From: Legionella gresilensis
GTDB taxonomy: Bacteria > Pseudomonadota > Gammaproteobacteria > Legionellales > Legionellaceae
Assembly (NCBI RefSeq): GCF_900639865.1
Contig: NZ_CAAAHX010000010.1
Span: 35,360 to 99,359, forward strand
Length of the DNA stretch: 64,000 nt
Direction of reading: 5' to 3'
This document shows positions 47,877 to 57,586 of the stretch, in pieces (within the stretch, counting starts at the first letter, position 1; every line of letters starts with the position of its first letter). Under the pieces are notes generated by a model. It worked only from the letters and a program-made list of their open reading frames with translations. It ran no database searches and was not told where the DNA came from. The translations under genes and the position numbers were made by a program.

Positions 47877-48344
47877 TTAGTCTGGCGCTGGTATACTTTG
47901 TATTCCTGGTTTAAAGATATCTGGCTGTTTTATTTTGGGTTCACTTTTTATTTGCTCCACTACTCTAGAAACAGGATCTAATAAATAGACTCGATTTCTT
48001 TCATCAGTAATCATAATTTTACCGTTTTGTAGAGCTAAATATTTAATGTAAACATCTTGCACATCCTCTTCCATATCAGTATAAATTGTTTTATATATTT
48101 GTACTGACCATAAAAAGGCATTTGTTTTACTATCGAATGCTTCAATGTAACCACCTGGCGATGAAGTAGGATGGTAATCTGTACCTCTCTTAGGCGACAA
48201 ATACATATACTTATTAGCAAAGGCAGCATAGTAAGTCACATTATTATAAGTAAGTGGGGTCACAGGTTTAGGAGGCAATCTAAGTCCTAAAGTAAATAAG
48301 AGTAAAAAGCTAAAAATGATAACTGAGATACTTTTCTTCATCAT
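47877..48344 (-). CDS. Exported small protein, PQQ-propeller-like fragment
   Basis: 155 residues with a signal peptide (1-20). TYYAAFANKYMYLSPKRG, then IEAFDSKTNAFLWSVQIYKT and KYLALQNGKIMITDERNRVYLLDP look like two PQQ/WD-like propeller strands (D-x-x-T-G-x-x-x-W pattern). The tail is Pro/Lys-rich. A complete propeller would be much larger, so function is uncertain. A ribosome site (GAGGAG) stands before the ATG. Confidence 0.75.
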   Translation of the reverse strand: MMKKSISVIIFSFLLLFTLGLRLPPKPVTPLTYNNVTYYAAFANKYMYLSPKRGTDYHPTSSPGGYIEAFDSKTNAFLWSVQIYKTIYTDMEEDVQDVYIKYLALQNGKIMITDERNRVYLLDPVSRVVEQIKSEPKIKQPDIFKPGIQSIPAPD

Positions 48345-48541
48345 AAACTCCTCATAAGCAGCTTTTCTGTTAACTATAGTTCACCCAATAAAAACAAACC
48401 AAATCTTTTTACTTTACTTAAGCAAATAATTTATCCGCAACTATTTTATTGCTCAAATAATATCTTATTCCATTTAGATCCCTTATTTCTTTCGCTTAAT
48501 AACCTATGTTATTCTTCTTAATAAAAATTGTGGAAATCATT

Positions 48542-48934
48542 ATGCAATTAATTGCTCGGGTGTTTGCAGTTTGGGTATTTGCTGTTTGCTTTACGCAAGC
48601 TTATGCAGGACGCTGCGGTGATTGCCAAGGCGATGATTGCCCTAAACACTGTCCCGGCCAATGCTGCGAAAAGATGGGTGGCGTTAGTTATTGCGATTCC
48701 TCTGCCGGCCGTTTGGTCTGTAAAAATGGTTATTATTCCTCTTGTTATTGTACACGCCATGCCATTATGGATTTACAAAATGTACAAGGTTGTTGTTTAT
48801 GGCAAGGGGGCGTTTTGACTGTTGATGAAGGAGGCTTGGTGATTTGTAATAATGGTGGTATTTCTGAGCTTTGTTCCGCACATGGTAATGCAGGATCTAA
48901 TAACTGTAATATTAATGGGACATTTAGCCCATAA
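48542..48934 (+). CDS. Exported Cys-rich protein with internal repeat
   Basis: 130 residues from the ATG at 48542 (an upstream in-frame ATG at 48506 would spoil the signal peptide). Signal peptide about 1-22 (ending AYA). The mature protein has about 16 cysteines. Two related units appear: CCEKMGGVSYCDSSAGRLVC with KNGYYSSC (41-68) and CCLWQGGVLTVDEGGLVIC with NNGGISELC (84-111). The pattern CC-x(4)-GGV...GxLVxC-x-NG-x(2)-S-x(2)-C is shared. Probably a disulfide-rich secreted or periplasmic protein. Family not recognised. Confidence 0.8.
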   Translation: MQLIARVFAVWVFAVCFTQAYAGRCGDCQGDDCPKHCPGQCCEKMGGVSYCDSSAGRLVCKNGYYSSCYCTRHAIMDLQNVQGCCLWQGGVLTVDEGGLVICNNGGISELCSAHGNAGSNNCNINGTFSP

Positions 48935-48950
48935 ATTTTCATTAAAAAAA

Positions 48951-49003
48951 GTATAATTGTGATTGTGACTGGACAATTTATATATCAACAATCATAATTG
49001 TGC
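48951..49003 (+). terminator. Long hairpin before potA
   Basis: GTATAATTGTGATTGT (48951-48966) pairs with ACAATCATAATTGTGC (48988-49003), 13 Watson-Crick plus G-U pairs, followed by TTTTGTTTT. It probably terminates the Cys-rich gene. Since it ends 18 bases before the potA ATG it could also attenuate pot transcription. Confidence 0.6.
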
Positions 49004-49021
49004 TTTTGTTTTGAACTTATC

Positions 49022-50116
49022 ATGACGGTACCGCTAATTGAAATTCGGCAAGTCTATAAATCTTATGGCAGTGCCTTAATCCTTAATAATATTTCACTGT
49101 CTGTTTTTGATGGAGAATTCTTAACCTTACTAGGTCCTTCAGGTTGCGGTAAAACCACTTTACTTCGCCTTATTTCTGGCTTTGAACAGCCCAGTGAGGG
49201 TGAGATTTTTATTAATGGTCAATGTGTTAATGCCTTACCACCCCAAAAACGGGATGTTCATACGGTATTTCAAAGCTATGCACTTTTCCCTCATTTATCC
49301 GTTTTTGATAATGTTGCCTTTGCTTTGCAGTGTAAAAAAATTAACCCTCAAGAAATTAGTCAACGAGTTAAAGAAGCATTACAACTCGTACAATTAGAAT
49401 CATTAGCTGACCGCAATATTAAACATCTTAGTGGTGGGCAACAACAGCGAGTAGCTATTGCACGTGCTATTGTTAATCGTCCGCAAGTCTTGCTGCTCGA
49501 TGAACCCTTAAGTTCACTTGACTACCGTTTACGTAAAGCAATGCAGTCCGAGTTAAAGCAATTACAGAAAAAATTAAATATGACTTTTATTTTTGTGACT
49601 CATGATCAGGAAGAAGCGCTATCGATGTCCGATAGAATCGTAGTCTTTAATCATGGTCATATTGAGCAAATAGGCACACCAAGAGCCGTTTATGAAAATC
49701 CTGCAAATTTAGAGGTAGCTAAGTTTATAGGTGAAACAAATATTTTTGATATTGAAGTTCAAAAAAGTGATCAACAGCAACTAACCACGGTTATAGAAGG
49801 CGTAGAATTAACCTGTAAAAATACAGGCAATTATCAACCAGGTGAACAACTGCATCTTGTTATTCGGCCAGAGGATATTCGTGTCTGGAGTCTATCTGAA
49901 GTAGATGATACGAATAAGATGTTGCCTGGACGAATTGTAGAAATCGTTTATAAAGGTTCAACTGTTGATTTAAAAGTTGCATTACCTTCGGGTAAACTTA
50001 TTAATGCGTCTGAATTTTTTGATGAAGATGATGATAAATTAGAATACTCACCCAACGAATCTGTTTGGGTTGAGTGGCTGCCTGGTTGGGAGGTTTTACT
50101 GCCTTATGAAGGTTAA
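49022..50116 (+). CDS. potA: Spermidine/putrescine ABC transporter ATPase PotA
   Basis: 364 residues from the ATG at 49022 (MTVPLIEIRQVYKSYG); an earlier in-frame ATG at 48998 lies inside the hairpin. ABC motifs: GPSGCGKTT, signature LSGGQQQRVAIARAI, VLLLDEPLSSLD, switch FVTHDQEEAL. A C-terminal TOBE-like domain (from about 245) holds RPEDIRVWSL. It powers polyamine uptake through PotBC with PotD. Confidence 0.95.
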   Translation: MTVPLIEIRQVYKSYGSALILNNISLSVFDGEFLTLLGPSGCGKTTLLRLISGFEQPSEGEIFINGQCVNALPPQKRDVHTVFQSYALFPHLSVFDNVAFALQCKKINPQEISQRVKEALQLVQLESLADRNIKHLSGGQQQRVAIARAIVNRPQVLLLDEPLSSLDYRLRKAMQSELKQLQKKLNMTFIFVTHDQEEALSMSDRIVVFNHGHIEQIGTPRAVYENPANLEVAKFIGETNIFDIEVQKSDQQQLTTVIEGVELTCKNTGNYQPGEQLHLVIRPEDIRVWSLSEVDDTNKMLPGRIVEIVYKGSTVDLKVALPSGKLINASEFFDEDDDKLEYSPNESVWVEWLPGWEVLLPYEG

Positions 50117-50930
50117 ATCTGTCTCCCTTTATATACTTTATACCTGGTTAATTATCTTTAGCTTTGTTCCTCTATTACTTGTTTTAATAGCAAGCTTCTT
50201 AACCAATGATAGTACTAATTTAGTATCTCTACCTTTAACCTTTACCAATTATACGTCTTTATTGACGCCAGTTTTTGCGAAAATTTTTTTTAGGTCGATA
50301 ATTATTGCGCTAGTAGCAACAGGTTGTTGTTTATTATTAGCCTATCCTTTTAGCTATTTACTTATCAAATCCAAGCATCAATCTGTACTTTTATTACTAA
50401 TTATTATCCCTTTTTGGACAAGCTCTTTAATTAGGACATATTCTCTTATTGCCATTCTTAAATATAAAGGTGTTCTTAATGCCTTATTACTTAAATTTCA
50501 TCTAATTCATACGCCTTTAAATTTACTTTATTCTAATTTCGCCGTGATTACCGGCTTAGTTTATAACTTATTCCCTTTTATGGTATTACCCATTTTTACC
50601 AATATGGAACGTTTTGATTTTCGCTTAATTGAAGCTGCGAAAGATTTAGGCGCAGGAAAATGGGCTATTTTCACGCGTGTATTCTTACCTAATACCGCAC
50701 CCGGGATTCTTTCTGGTTGTCTACTCGTACTACTCCCGGCGATGACTTTATTTTATATACCCAATATTTTAGGGGGCGCCCGTTCTATTTTATTAGGTAA
50801 TTTAATTCAAAATCAGTTTCTAGTTATAGAAAATTGGCCACAAGGCTCAGCAACTAGTGTAATTCTTACGCTTCTATTACTACTTTTATTAGCTTTTTAT
50901 CGTCGAAAAAGCAGTGAGGTTATTCAATGA
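50106..50930 (+). CDS. potB: Spermidine/putrescine permease PotB
   Basis: 274 residues from the ATG at 50106, which overlaps the end of potA by 11 bases. Six membrane helices and the EAA motif FRLIEAAKDLGAGKWAIFTRVFLPN. The longer in-frame start at 50070 lies deeper inside potA and gives a non-homologous N-terminus. Confidence 0.94.
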   Translation: MKVKSVSLYILYTWLIIFSFVPLLLVLIASFLTNDSTNLVSLPLTFTNYTSLLTPVFAKIFFRSIIIALVATGCCLLLAYPFSYLLIKSKHQSVLLLLIIIPFWTSSLIRTYSLIAILKYKGVLNALLLKFHLIHTPLNLLYSNFAVITGLVYNLFPFMVLPIFTNMERFDFRLIEAAKDLGAGKWAIFTRVFLPNTAPGILSGCLLVLLPAMTLFYIPNILGGARSILLGNLIQNQFLVIENWPQGSATSVILTLLLLLLLAFYRRKSSEVIQ

Positions 50931-51694
50931 AAGCGCTAATTCAACGTAGTTTTTTAGTATTTGTTTTTGCTCTACTTTATATACCTATCTTTATTCTAAT
51001 CCTTTATTCCGTTAACGATGCGAGATTTTCACTTCAATGGCAGGGTTTTACATGGCAATGGTATTGTGAACTTTTTCAAGATAGAGGACTTTGGTCTGCT
51101 TTTTTTAATTCTATTTTCTTAGGTTTTTGCGCTTCTTTTATTGCCACCTTATTAGGCTTGTTAGCCAGTGTTAACTTGTTTCTTTTCCGTGCTAAAAAAC
51201 AAAAAACGTTCTATATTTTACTTTTATTACTTATTATTATCCCTGATCTAGTATTAGGCGTTGCTTTACTCATTTTCTTTAATGTAACTCAAATACCGCT
51301 AGGTTTTTTTAGCTTATTAATTGCTCACATTACATTTTGTCTTCCTTTTGTCATTTTAACGATTAAGTCGCGTATAAATACCTTAGATCCCAATATTTAT
51401 TTTAGTGCTCTTGATTTAGGCGCAAGTCGCTATATAGCATTGTCTAAAATTTTATTACCTTTATTATGGCCTGGTGTATTAAGTGCTTTCCTCTTAAGTT
51501 TTACCCTCTCGTTTGATGACGTTATGATTAGTTATTTTGTTGCCGGTCCTGATTTTAATATTTTACCATTAGCCATTTACTCCTTAGTACGTACTGGGGT
51601 CACACCTGAGCTTAACGCGTTATGTACTATCACTTTCTTACTTTCGATGATTTTAGTTACTTTATCTTATCGGCTTTCAGGTAAAACATTATGA
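50927..51694 (+). CDS. potC: Spermidine/putrescine permease PotC
   Basis: 255 residues, six helices. Typical start RSFLVFVFALLYIPIFILI with the motif ILYSVNDARFSLQWQGFTWQWY. The EAA loop is FSALDLGASRYIALSKILLP. ATGA overlaps join it to potB and potD. Confidence 0.95.
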   Translation: MKALIQRSFLVFVFALLYIPIFILILYSVNDARFSLQWQGFTWQWYCELFQDRGLWSAFFNSIFLGFCASFIATLLGLLASVNLFLFRAKKQKTFYILLLLLIIIPDLVLGVALLIFFNVTQIPLGFFSLLIAHITFCLPFVILTIKSRINTLDPNIYFSALDLGASRYIALSKILLPLLWPGVLSAFLLSFTLSFDDVMISYFVAGPDFNILPLAIYSLVRTGVTPELNALCTITFLLSMILVTLSYRLSGKTL

Positions 51695-52716
51695 TACGCT
51701 TGAGCTTATTATTAATCACTCTTTTTTGTTCAACTGTATATGCTAAATCAGTAGTTAATGTTTATGTTTGGGGCGGAGAAATCCCAAAAGAGGTGGTGCA
51801 ACAATTTGAGAAAGAGACTGGCATTACCGTTAATTTTTCTACTTATGATAGCAACGAAACAATGTATGCTAAATTAAAAGCAAGTAGACAAGGCATTTAT
51901 GATGTTATTTTGCCATCCGCTTACTTTGTGGAGCGGATGCGAAATCAGCATATGTTAGCTAAGCTTGATCATCGTCAGTTAACTAATATCACCAACCTTG
52001 ATCAAAAATTTACTCAGAATGACTATGATAACGGCAATAACTACAGTATTCCTTTTATTTGGGGAAGCACCGGGATTTTTTTTAATAGTACGAACATCAC
52101 TACACCGCCTTCAACATGGCGAGCTTTATGGGATAAACGTTGGCTAAATCAATTAATGATGCTTGATGATTCACGTGAAGTATTTGCCATTGCTCTACTT
52201 AGCTTAGGCTTTGACCCTAATACCAAAGACCCAAACCTTATTAAAATAGCTTATAATCAACTTGTTAAACTTGTACCTAATATTAGAATATTTGCTAGTG
52301 ATAGCGTTCAAGCAATCTTAATTGATGAAGATGCTTCTTTGGGCTCTGCTTGGAATGCTGATGTTTACAAAGCATCTAAGGAAAATAATAATGTTCATTT
52401 TATCTATCCCAAAGATGGGTTTATTATTTGGGTCGATTGTCTAGCTATTCCTCAGAACGCACCACATCCACAAGCGGCACTAACGTTTATTAATTTTTTA
52501 TTGAGGCCCGATATTGCTTCACAGGTGGCCTTAATTACCGGACAAGCGATTACAAATAGACAAGGTCGTACGCTTCTCCCTAGTACAATTCGCGACAATC
52601 CTGTTGTTTACCCTTCAACAGAAATATTAATGAAAGGCATTTTCCAACGTGATGTTGGTGAAGAGACACTTAATTTATACAACCAATACTGGCAACAGCT
52701 AAAGTTAGCGTTTTAG
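51691..52716 (+). CDS. potD: Spermidine/putrescine-binding protein PotD
   Basis: 341 residues with a signal peptide (1-18, ending VYA). Mature start SVVNVYVWGGEIPKEVVQQFEKETGI, then YDVILPSAYFVERM and IPFIWGSTGIFFN, all standard for PotD/PotF periplasmic binding proteins. WVDCLAIPQNAPHP holds residues of the polyamine pocket. Last gene of the potABCD operon; ATGA overlap with potC. Confidence 0.95.
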   Translation: MIRLSLLLITLFCSTVYAKSVVNVYVWGGEIPKEVVQQFEKETGITVNFSTYDSNETMYAKLKASRQGIYDVILPSAYFVERMRNQHMLAKLDHRQLTNITNLDQKFTQNDYDNGNNYSIPFIWGSTGIFFNSTNITTPPSTWRALWDKRWLNQLMMLDDSREVFAIALLSLGFDPNTKDPNLIKIAYNQLVKLVPNIRIFASDSVQAILIDEDASLGSAWNADVYKASKENNNVHFIYPKDGFIIWVDCLAIPQNAPHPQAALTFINFLLRPDIASQVALITGQAITNRQGRTLLPSTIRDNPVVYPSTEILMKGIFQRDVGEETLNLYNQYWQQLKLAF

Positions 52717-52797
52717 TTTGTTAAGTAGAGTAAAGCCATAGTAGGTTGAAATGGAAGTCATCTTCATTAGTCATATGTCATTCTCATTAATTCTATG

Positions 52798-52880
52798 TCA
52801 TCCCGCGCAGGCGGGGATCCATCTATATAATTTGCATTAAGTTTAATTTTAAGATAGATTCCCGCCTGCGCTGGAGTGAC
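52798..52880. repeat. REP-like palindrome, second family
   Basis: GTCATCCCGCGCAGGCGGGG (from 52798) pairs with CCCGCCTGCGCTGGAGTGAC (52861-52880), with an AT-rich centre of about 40 bases. This TCATCCCGCGCAGGCGGG type is common in intergenic DNA of several bacteria. It lies between the convergent potD and glycosyltransferase genes. The rest of the 52717-53032 gap shows no gene. Confidence 0.8.
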
Positions 52881-53032
52881 AGTCATTATTTGAAATAATG
52901 TTGGTTATTTAAATAGTACTGTGGACTCGTTTATGGAATCAATCCGATATCTTGTGGTGGAGGATAAAAATCTCTCTAGGATTTACTAGATAACAAGTTA
53001 GCAGATCTTTGTATTTAGCCTAAAAAAATAAG

Positions 53033-54283
53033 CTATTTTTTCTTTTTTAAAGGCGCCTTATCACTTAGGGACTTTTCTGGTTCAATAAGCGTGTCTTCCT
53101 GGTTAAACTCATGCTGCTCTTCCATAATTTCCTCATCAATAGCAGTCACCTCTGGAGCCAACTCCTCTTTCTCAATTATTTCTTCAGCTAGTTGCTCTTC
53201 TTCGCTCTCTTGCTGAAAGGGATGAAAAGGCGCGCTATCATCTAAGGATTTTTTTGGCTCAATAAGCGTATCTTCAGAATTAAACTCATGTGGTTCTTCT
53301 ATGATTTCCTCATCAGGAGCATTCGCCTCTGGAATTAACTTATCTTTCTCAATCATTTCCTCAGCTAATTGCTCTTGTTCTCTTTCTGGCTGTAAGTGTT
53401 GTTCGGCTGACGCAGGTAAATTTTCCTCAACGTTTTGATTTTGTTTCTGAACTTGATCGTTATGATCCGCTGGTATTTGGCCAGTTGGTAAATCTGCCAC
53501 CTCTTGTACTTCTTGTTTACCGGGTGATAATGAAACGCTAGGTCTGACATCAGGATAACGTTGCTTAATACCCCGATAAAAAGTACCCTGCGCATTAAAA
53601 ACAGCTAATAAAAACCCTTCTGCTCCCTCCATAAAACCACGCTGTAGAAAAAAGCAGCGAAAAAACATCCAGATTGTGCTAGACAGAATTTTCATAATTC
53701 CTGGTGGCTCATCTTTTTGAGATCTTATTTTAGCACTATAGGATGTATAGCGATTAATTTTATACAAGGCATGACTTACATCCCGAAATGAGTGGTGCAT
53801 AATAGGGAGCGTTATTCTTCCAATTCTTGTTTCTGGCGGTAAAATAATCTTTTCATGCACAATATCATCACTATATTGCGCACCTTCTCGTTTAAATAAG
53901 CGTATGTGTCTTTTAGGGCTAGAAGAATAGCGTAAAGGCTTACCGTAAAAATTCATAAATATGGGAATACGATAAGCATCTGCCTCATCAGATTTTATAG
54001 CGTCTTCGATAGTAGTACGCAGATCCTCTGTAATTGACTCATCGGCATCAATGTTTAAAACCCAGTCTCCTGTTGCAAGATTGAGCACACGTTGCTTTTG
54101 AATACCATAGCCATGCCAATCCTCACTTTGATAGACATTGTCTGTGTATTCCTGCGCAATAGCAATTGTATTATCAATACTTCCTGAATCAAGTACAACA
54201 ATTTCATCCGCAAAGCTTACGGATTCTAAACAGCGTTTAATATTAGCTTCTTCATTTTTACAGATAATAATCACGCTTAACAT
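53033..54283 (-). CDS. Family 2 glycosyltransferase with acidic repeat tail
   Basis: 416 residues. Residues 1-240 are a GT2 glycosyltransferase of the WaaE/KdtX type (LPS core heptose glucosylation): SVIIICKNEEANIKRCLESV, DSGSIDNT, the DxD-like LNIDADES (Asp79, Asp81), and a membrane-proximal helix about 198-213. Residues 241-416 are an added Glu/Pro-rich tail containing two tandem copies (about 303-352 and 362-411) of a unit with EQLAEE, HEFN, EDTLIEP and KSL, ending in KKKK. The tail is not part of the family and its role is unknown. Confidence 0.88.
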   Translation of the reverse strand: MLSVIIICKNEEANIKRCLESVSFADEIVVLDSGSIDNTIAIAQEYTDNVYQSEDWHGYGIQKQRVLNLATGDWVLNIDADESITEDLRTTIEDAIKSDEADAYRIPIFMNFYGKPLRYSSSPKRHIRLFKREGAQYSDDIVHEKIILPPETRIGRITLPIMHHSFRDVSHALYKINRYTSYSAKIRSQKDEPPGIMKILSSTIWMFFRCFFLQRGFMEGAEGFLLAVFNAQGTFYRGIKQRYPDVRPSVSLSPGKQEVQEVADLPTGQIPADHNDQVQKQNQNVEENLPASAEQHLQPEREQEQLAEEMIEKDKLIPEANAPDEEIIEEPHEFNSEDTLIEPKKSLDDSAPFHPFQQESEEEQLAEEIIEKEELAPEVTAIDEEIMEEQHEFNQEDTLIEPEKSLSDKAPLKKKK

Positions 54284-54398
54284 AAAGTAACCTAAAAAAC
54301 CTAATTTATTAATTTACATAGAATTTTGTAATTGTAGCTAGGAGTATGAATTCAAGCAAATGCATTTAAACGTCAATTCTATTTAAGGATATAAAAAA

Positions 54399-54420
54399 AT
54401 TCCGCCTATTTAGGCGGAAT
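54399..54420 (-). terminator. Intrinsic terminator of clpSA
   Basis: ATTCCGCCTA / TAGGCGGAAT with a 2-base centre (a perfect stem up to 10 bp), followed on the minus strand by a run of T. It lies 27 bases past the clpA stop. Confidence 0.92.
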
Positions 54421-54446
54421 GCTTGATAGATAAGTTAGTTATATTA

Positions 54447-56714
54447 TTAAATGACACCTTCACGATGATCATGGCTGTCAAAATGAAGCTTGCCATCTTT
54501 GACTCTAATAACAACATGGCCACCCTTCATTAATTTTCCGAACAATAATTCATCTGCTAGAGGCTTTTTAATTTGTTCTTGAATTAAGCGAGCCATTGGA
54601 CGAGCACCCATGGTTCTATCGTAGCCATGTTCAATTAACCAGTCACGAGCTGCTTTATCTACTTTAAAGGTGACACCCTTATTACTGAGTTGTTCATCCA
54701 ACTCCATAATAAATTTATCCACAATGAGTCCAACTGTATCCGTATCAAGGGAAGCAAAGTTAATAATTGCATCCAATCGATTTCTAAACTCCGGACTAAA
54801 TTGTTTTTTAATTACCTCTAACCCATCACTGCTATTATCTTGAAATGAGAAACCAATGGAATTTCGGGTAATCTCAGCAGCACCTGCATTACTTGTCATA
54901 ACTAAAATGACATGCCTAAAATCAGCTTGGCGACCATTTGTATCAGTTAACGTACCATGATCCATAATTTGGAGCAGTAAATTAAATACATCAGGATGTG
55001 CTTTTTCAATTTCATCCAATAATAAGACTGAGTGTGGATTTTTAGTCACTGCTTCGGTTAATAGTCCACCTTGATCATAGCCAACATAACCTGGAGGCGC
55101 TCCAATTAAGCGAGATACAGTATGTTTTTCCATGTACTCAGACATGTCAAACCGTAAAAGTTCAATGCCTAAAACATTAGCCAATTGACGAGTTACTTCT
55201 GTTTTACCCACGCCCGTAGGCCCTGCAAATAAAAAGCAACCAACCGGTTTTTGTTGATCTCGTAATCCAGAACGAGCCAGCTTAATAGCTGAAGCCAAGG
55301 CCGTAATAGCATTATCTTGACCATAAACTAGCAATTTCAGATCACGCTCTAAATTGCGTAATGTATCTTTATCCCTCGCAGAGACCTTTTTGAGAGGAAT
55401 TCTGGCAATTTTTGCAACTACATTTTCAATTTCGTTTACATTAATAACCTTACGGCGTTTATTAGCTGTTAATAAGTTTTGATAAGCACCTGCTTCATCG
55501 ACAACATCAATCGCTTTATCAGGAAGGAATCTATCATTGATATATTTAGCTGCTAATTCAGCAGCTGCTTTTAATGCAGGAATAGAGAATTTAACCCCGT
55601 GATGTTCTTCTAGTTTTTGCCTTAATCCTTTAAGGATTTCAAAAGTTTCTTCAATGGTCGGTTCACTGATATCAATTTTTTGAAAGCGACGAGCGAGCGC
55701 TCTATCTTTTTCAAAAATACCTCGATATTCCTGATAGGTTGTTGAACCTATACATTTTAATTCACCATTGGCAAGTAAAGGTTTTATTAAATTTGATGCA
55801 TCCATAACGCCACCTGAAGCAGCGCCAGCGCCAATGATAGTATGAATTTCATCAATAAATAATACAGCACCATCTTGTTGACCTAACTGTTTTAATACCG
55901 CTTTTAGACGCTTTTCAAAATCACCGCGATATTTTGTACCAGCTAACAAAGCGCCTAGATCAAGTGCATAAACCACGCAATTATTAATTGATTCAGGTAC
56001 TTCACCATCGACGATACGTTTAGCTAATCCTTCAGCAATCGCTGTTTTACCAACGCCTGCCTCACCAACCAATAAGGGATTATTTTTGCGGCGACGACAT
56101 AGCACTTGAATGGTTCGTTGAATTTCTTCATGACGGCCAATAAGAGGATCAATTTTACCTAAGCGAGCGCGTCTATTAAGATTTAAACAATAGCTTTCAA
56201 GAGGTGATTCACTGCCTTCACCAGACATAGCGTCTTCATCCATTGCAGAATTAAGATGATCACTAGCATCATTATTATGATATTTAGATACACCATGAGA
56301 GATGTAATTAATAACATCTAAGCGAGTAATATTTTCGCGTCGTAGAAAATAGACTGCTTGGCTCTCTTGCTCGCTAAAAATAGCTGCTAAGACATTAGCG
56401 CCTGTTACTTCTGTTTTACCAGCTGATTGCACATGAAAAACAGCACGCTGCAAAACACGTTGAAATCCTAAAGTAGGTTGCGTTTCCCTATCATGCTCTC
56501 CCTCAGGAATTCGAGGCGTTGTTTCATCAATAAATTCAATTAGATCTCGCCTTAGCGCTTCAATATTTGCATCACAAGCCTGGAGAACATTGCCTGCAGC
56601 GGGATTATCAAGTAAAGACAACAGTAGATGTTCAACTGTCATAAACTCATGACGTTTTTCTTTAGCTTCCTTAAAAGCAAGATTTAAGGTGAATTCAAGT
56701 TCTTTGTTTAACAT
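54447..56714 (-). CDS. clpA: ATP-dependent protease ATPase subunit ClpA
   Basis: 755 residues from the ATG at 56714 (MLNKELEF, as in other ClpA proteins). The ATG two codons upstream sits only 2 bases from the GAGGAG site, so this second one has better spacing. N domain 1-145; AAA-1 with [18 protein letters not shown]-2 with [15 protein letters not shown]; the ClpP-loop segment follows in the second domain. It unfolds substrates for ClpP, guided by ClpS. clpS ends 28 bases upstream, so they form one operon. Confidence 0.97.
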   Translation of the reverse strand: MLNKELEFTLNLAFKEAKEKRHEFMTVEHLLLSLLDNPAAGNVLQACDANIEALRRDLIEFIDETTPRIPEGEHDRETQPTLGFQRVLQRAVFHVQSAGKTEVTGANVLAAIFSEQESQAVYFLRRENITRLDVINYISHGVSKYHNNDASDHLNSAMDEDAMSGEGSESPLESYCLNLNRRARLGKIDPLIGRHEEIQRTIQVLCRRRKNNPLLVGEAGVGKTAIAEGLAKRIVDGEVPESINNCVVYALDLGALLAGTKYRGDFEKRLKAVLKQLGQQDGAVLFIDEIHTIIGAGAASGGVMDASNLIKPLLANGELKCIGSTTYQEYRGIFEKDRALARRFQKIDISEPTIEETFEILKGLRQKLEEHHGVKFSIPALKAAAELAAKYINDRFLPDKAIDVVDEAGAYQNLLTANKRRKVINVNEIENVVAKIARIPLKKVSARDKDTLRNLERDLKLLVYGQDNAITALASAIKLARSGLRDQQKPVGCFLFAGPTGVGKTEVTRQLANVLGIELLRFDMSEYMEKHTVSRLIGAPPGYVGYDQGGLLTEAVTKNPHSVLLLDEIEKAHPDVFNLLLQIMDHGTLTDTNGRQADFRHVILVMTSNAGAAEITRNSIGFSFQDNSSDGLEVIKKQFSPEFRNRLDAIINFASLDTDTVGLIVDKFIMELDEQLSNKGVTFKVDKAARDWLIEHGYDRTMGARPMARLIQEQIKKPLADELLFGKLMKGGHVVIRVKDGKLHFDSHDHREGVI

Positions 56715-56742
56715 TGGCATTGCTCCTCTTCACCCACCTGCA

Positions 56743-57066
56743 TTATTCCGGCTCCATCGTACATAACAGAGGATGCTCATGGTTTCTGGCATAATCATTT
56801 ACCTGAGCAACTTTGGTCTCTGCTATATCCCTGGTATAAATACCACACACCCCTTTTCCCAAAATATGAATCTGTAACATAATTTGGGTTGCCAGTTCTT
56901 CATTTAGTCGAAAAAAACGCTTTAATACATCTACTACGAAATCCATTGGTGTATAGTCATCATTCAATAAAACTACCTTATATTTCTTCGGAACTTTGAC
57001 TGCAGGGAGAACCTCTGCCTCTGCGCTTTCATTTTCAATATATTCTTCTAAATACCGGCCACTCAT
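56743..57066 (-). CDS. clpS: ClpA adaptor ClpS
   Basis: 107 residues. The core [25 protein letters not shown] carries the N-degron-binding residues Asn-Asp-Asp and Met, and [20 protein letters not shown] the second conserved half. ClpS delivers N-end-rule substrates to ClpAP. An AAAGGG ribosome site precedes the ATG. Confidence 0.97.
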   Translation of the reverse strand: MSGRYLEEYIENESAEAEVLPAVKVPKKYKVVLLNDDYTPMDFVVDVLKRFFRLNEELATQIMLQIHILGKGVCGIYTRDIAETKVAQVNDYARNHEHPLLCTMEPE

Positions 57067-57586
57067 CTTTATTACCCTTTACTAATTTTATAGACTTTCA
57101 ATGAGCATTTGGCCAGTAAAAAAATGATTTTATTACTCTAAAAAATCAAACTTTGTGACAATGTACATCACGGTGATTAGATAGAACCCATTTTGACATT
57201 CTTAAATAGGACATATATCGACTTTATATTAAATTGCTAATTTCATTTTTCTATAAAGTAATGTCATCAAAAAACGTTCTTCTTTTATCTTAAATTCAAC
57301 ACCAAGATACCTGGGATAATCGCCATAACTATCCCAAATTAATTAAACCTTTAGTTTGAATTTAATTAGTTTGACCTAAATGCTGAAGTTAATTTATTAA
57401 AGTTTATTAGTCATTTTAGGGAAATCAGTATAGATATGCCTATTAAACTGATCTCCCTTAGGGAATACAGTTAACTTAAATTAAGTTAATTATAGTCTCT
57501 TTTACCAAATATTATGCAAAGCCTAAAGAAAATTATTTATCCTCTTTTACCCTGATAACTTAAAAGAGACCAAATTAAGTTAGAAC
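57067..57586. other. 520-bp gene-free spacer with inverted repeats
   Basis: No ORF of note. It contains a 12-bp inverted repeat with one mismatch (AGGGAAATCAGT 57418-57429 / ACTGATCTCCCT 57447-57458), a near-palindrome TTAACTTAAATTAAGTTAA (57471-57489), and GTCTCTTTTA (57495-57504) which can pair with TAAAAGAGAC (57561-57570). The clpS promoter should lie at its left end. A small RNA is possible but not shown. Confidence 0.5.
57542..57569 (-). terminator. Possible terminator of icd
   Basis: CTCTTTTA / TAAAAGAG (8-9 bp) with an 11-base loop, 18 bases after the icd stop on the minus strand. No perfect T-run follows, so confidence is moderate. Its right arm can alternatively pair with 57495-57504. 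Confidence 0.45.
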
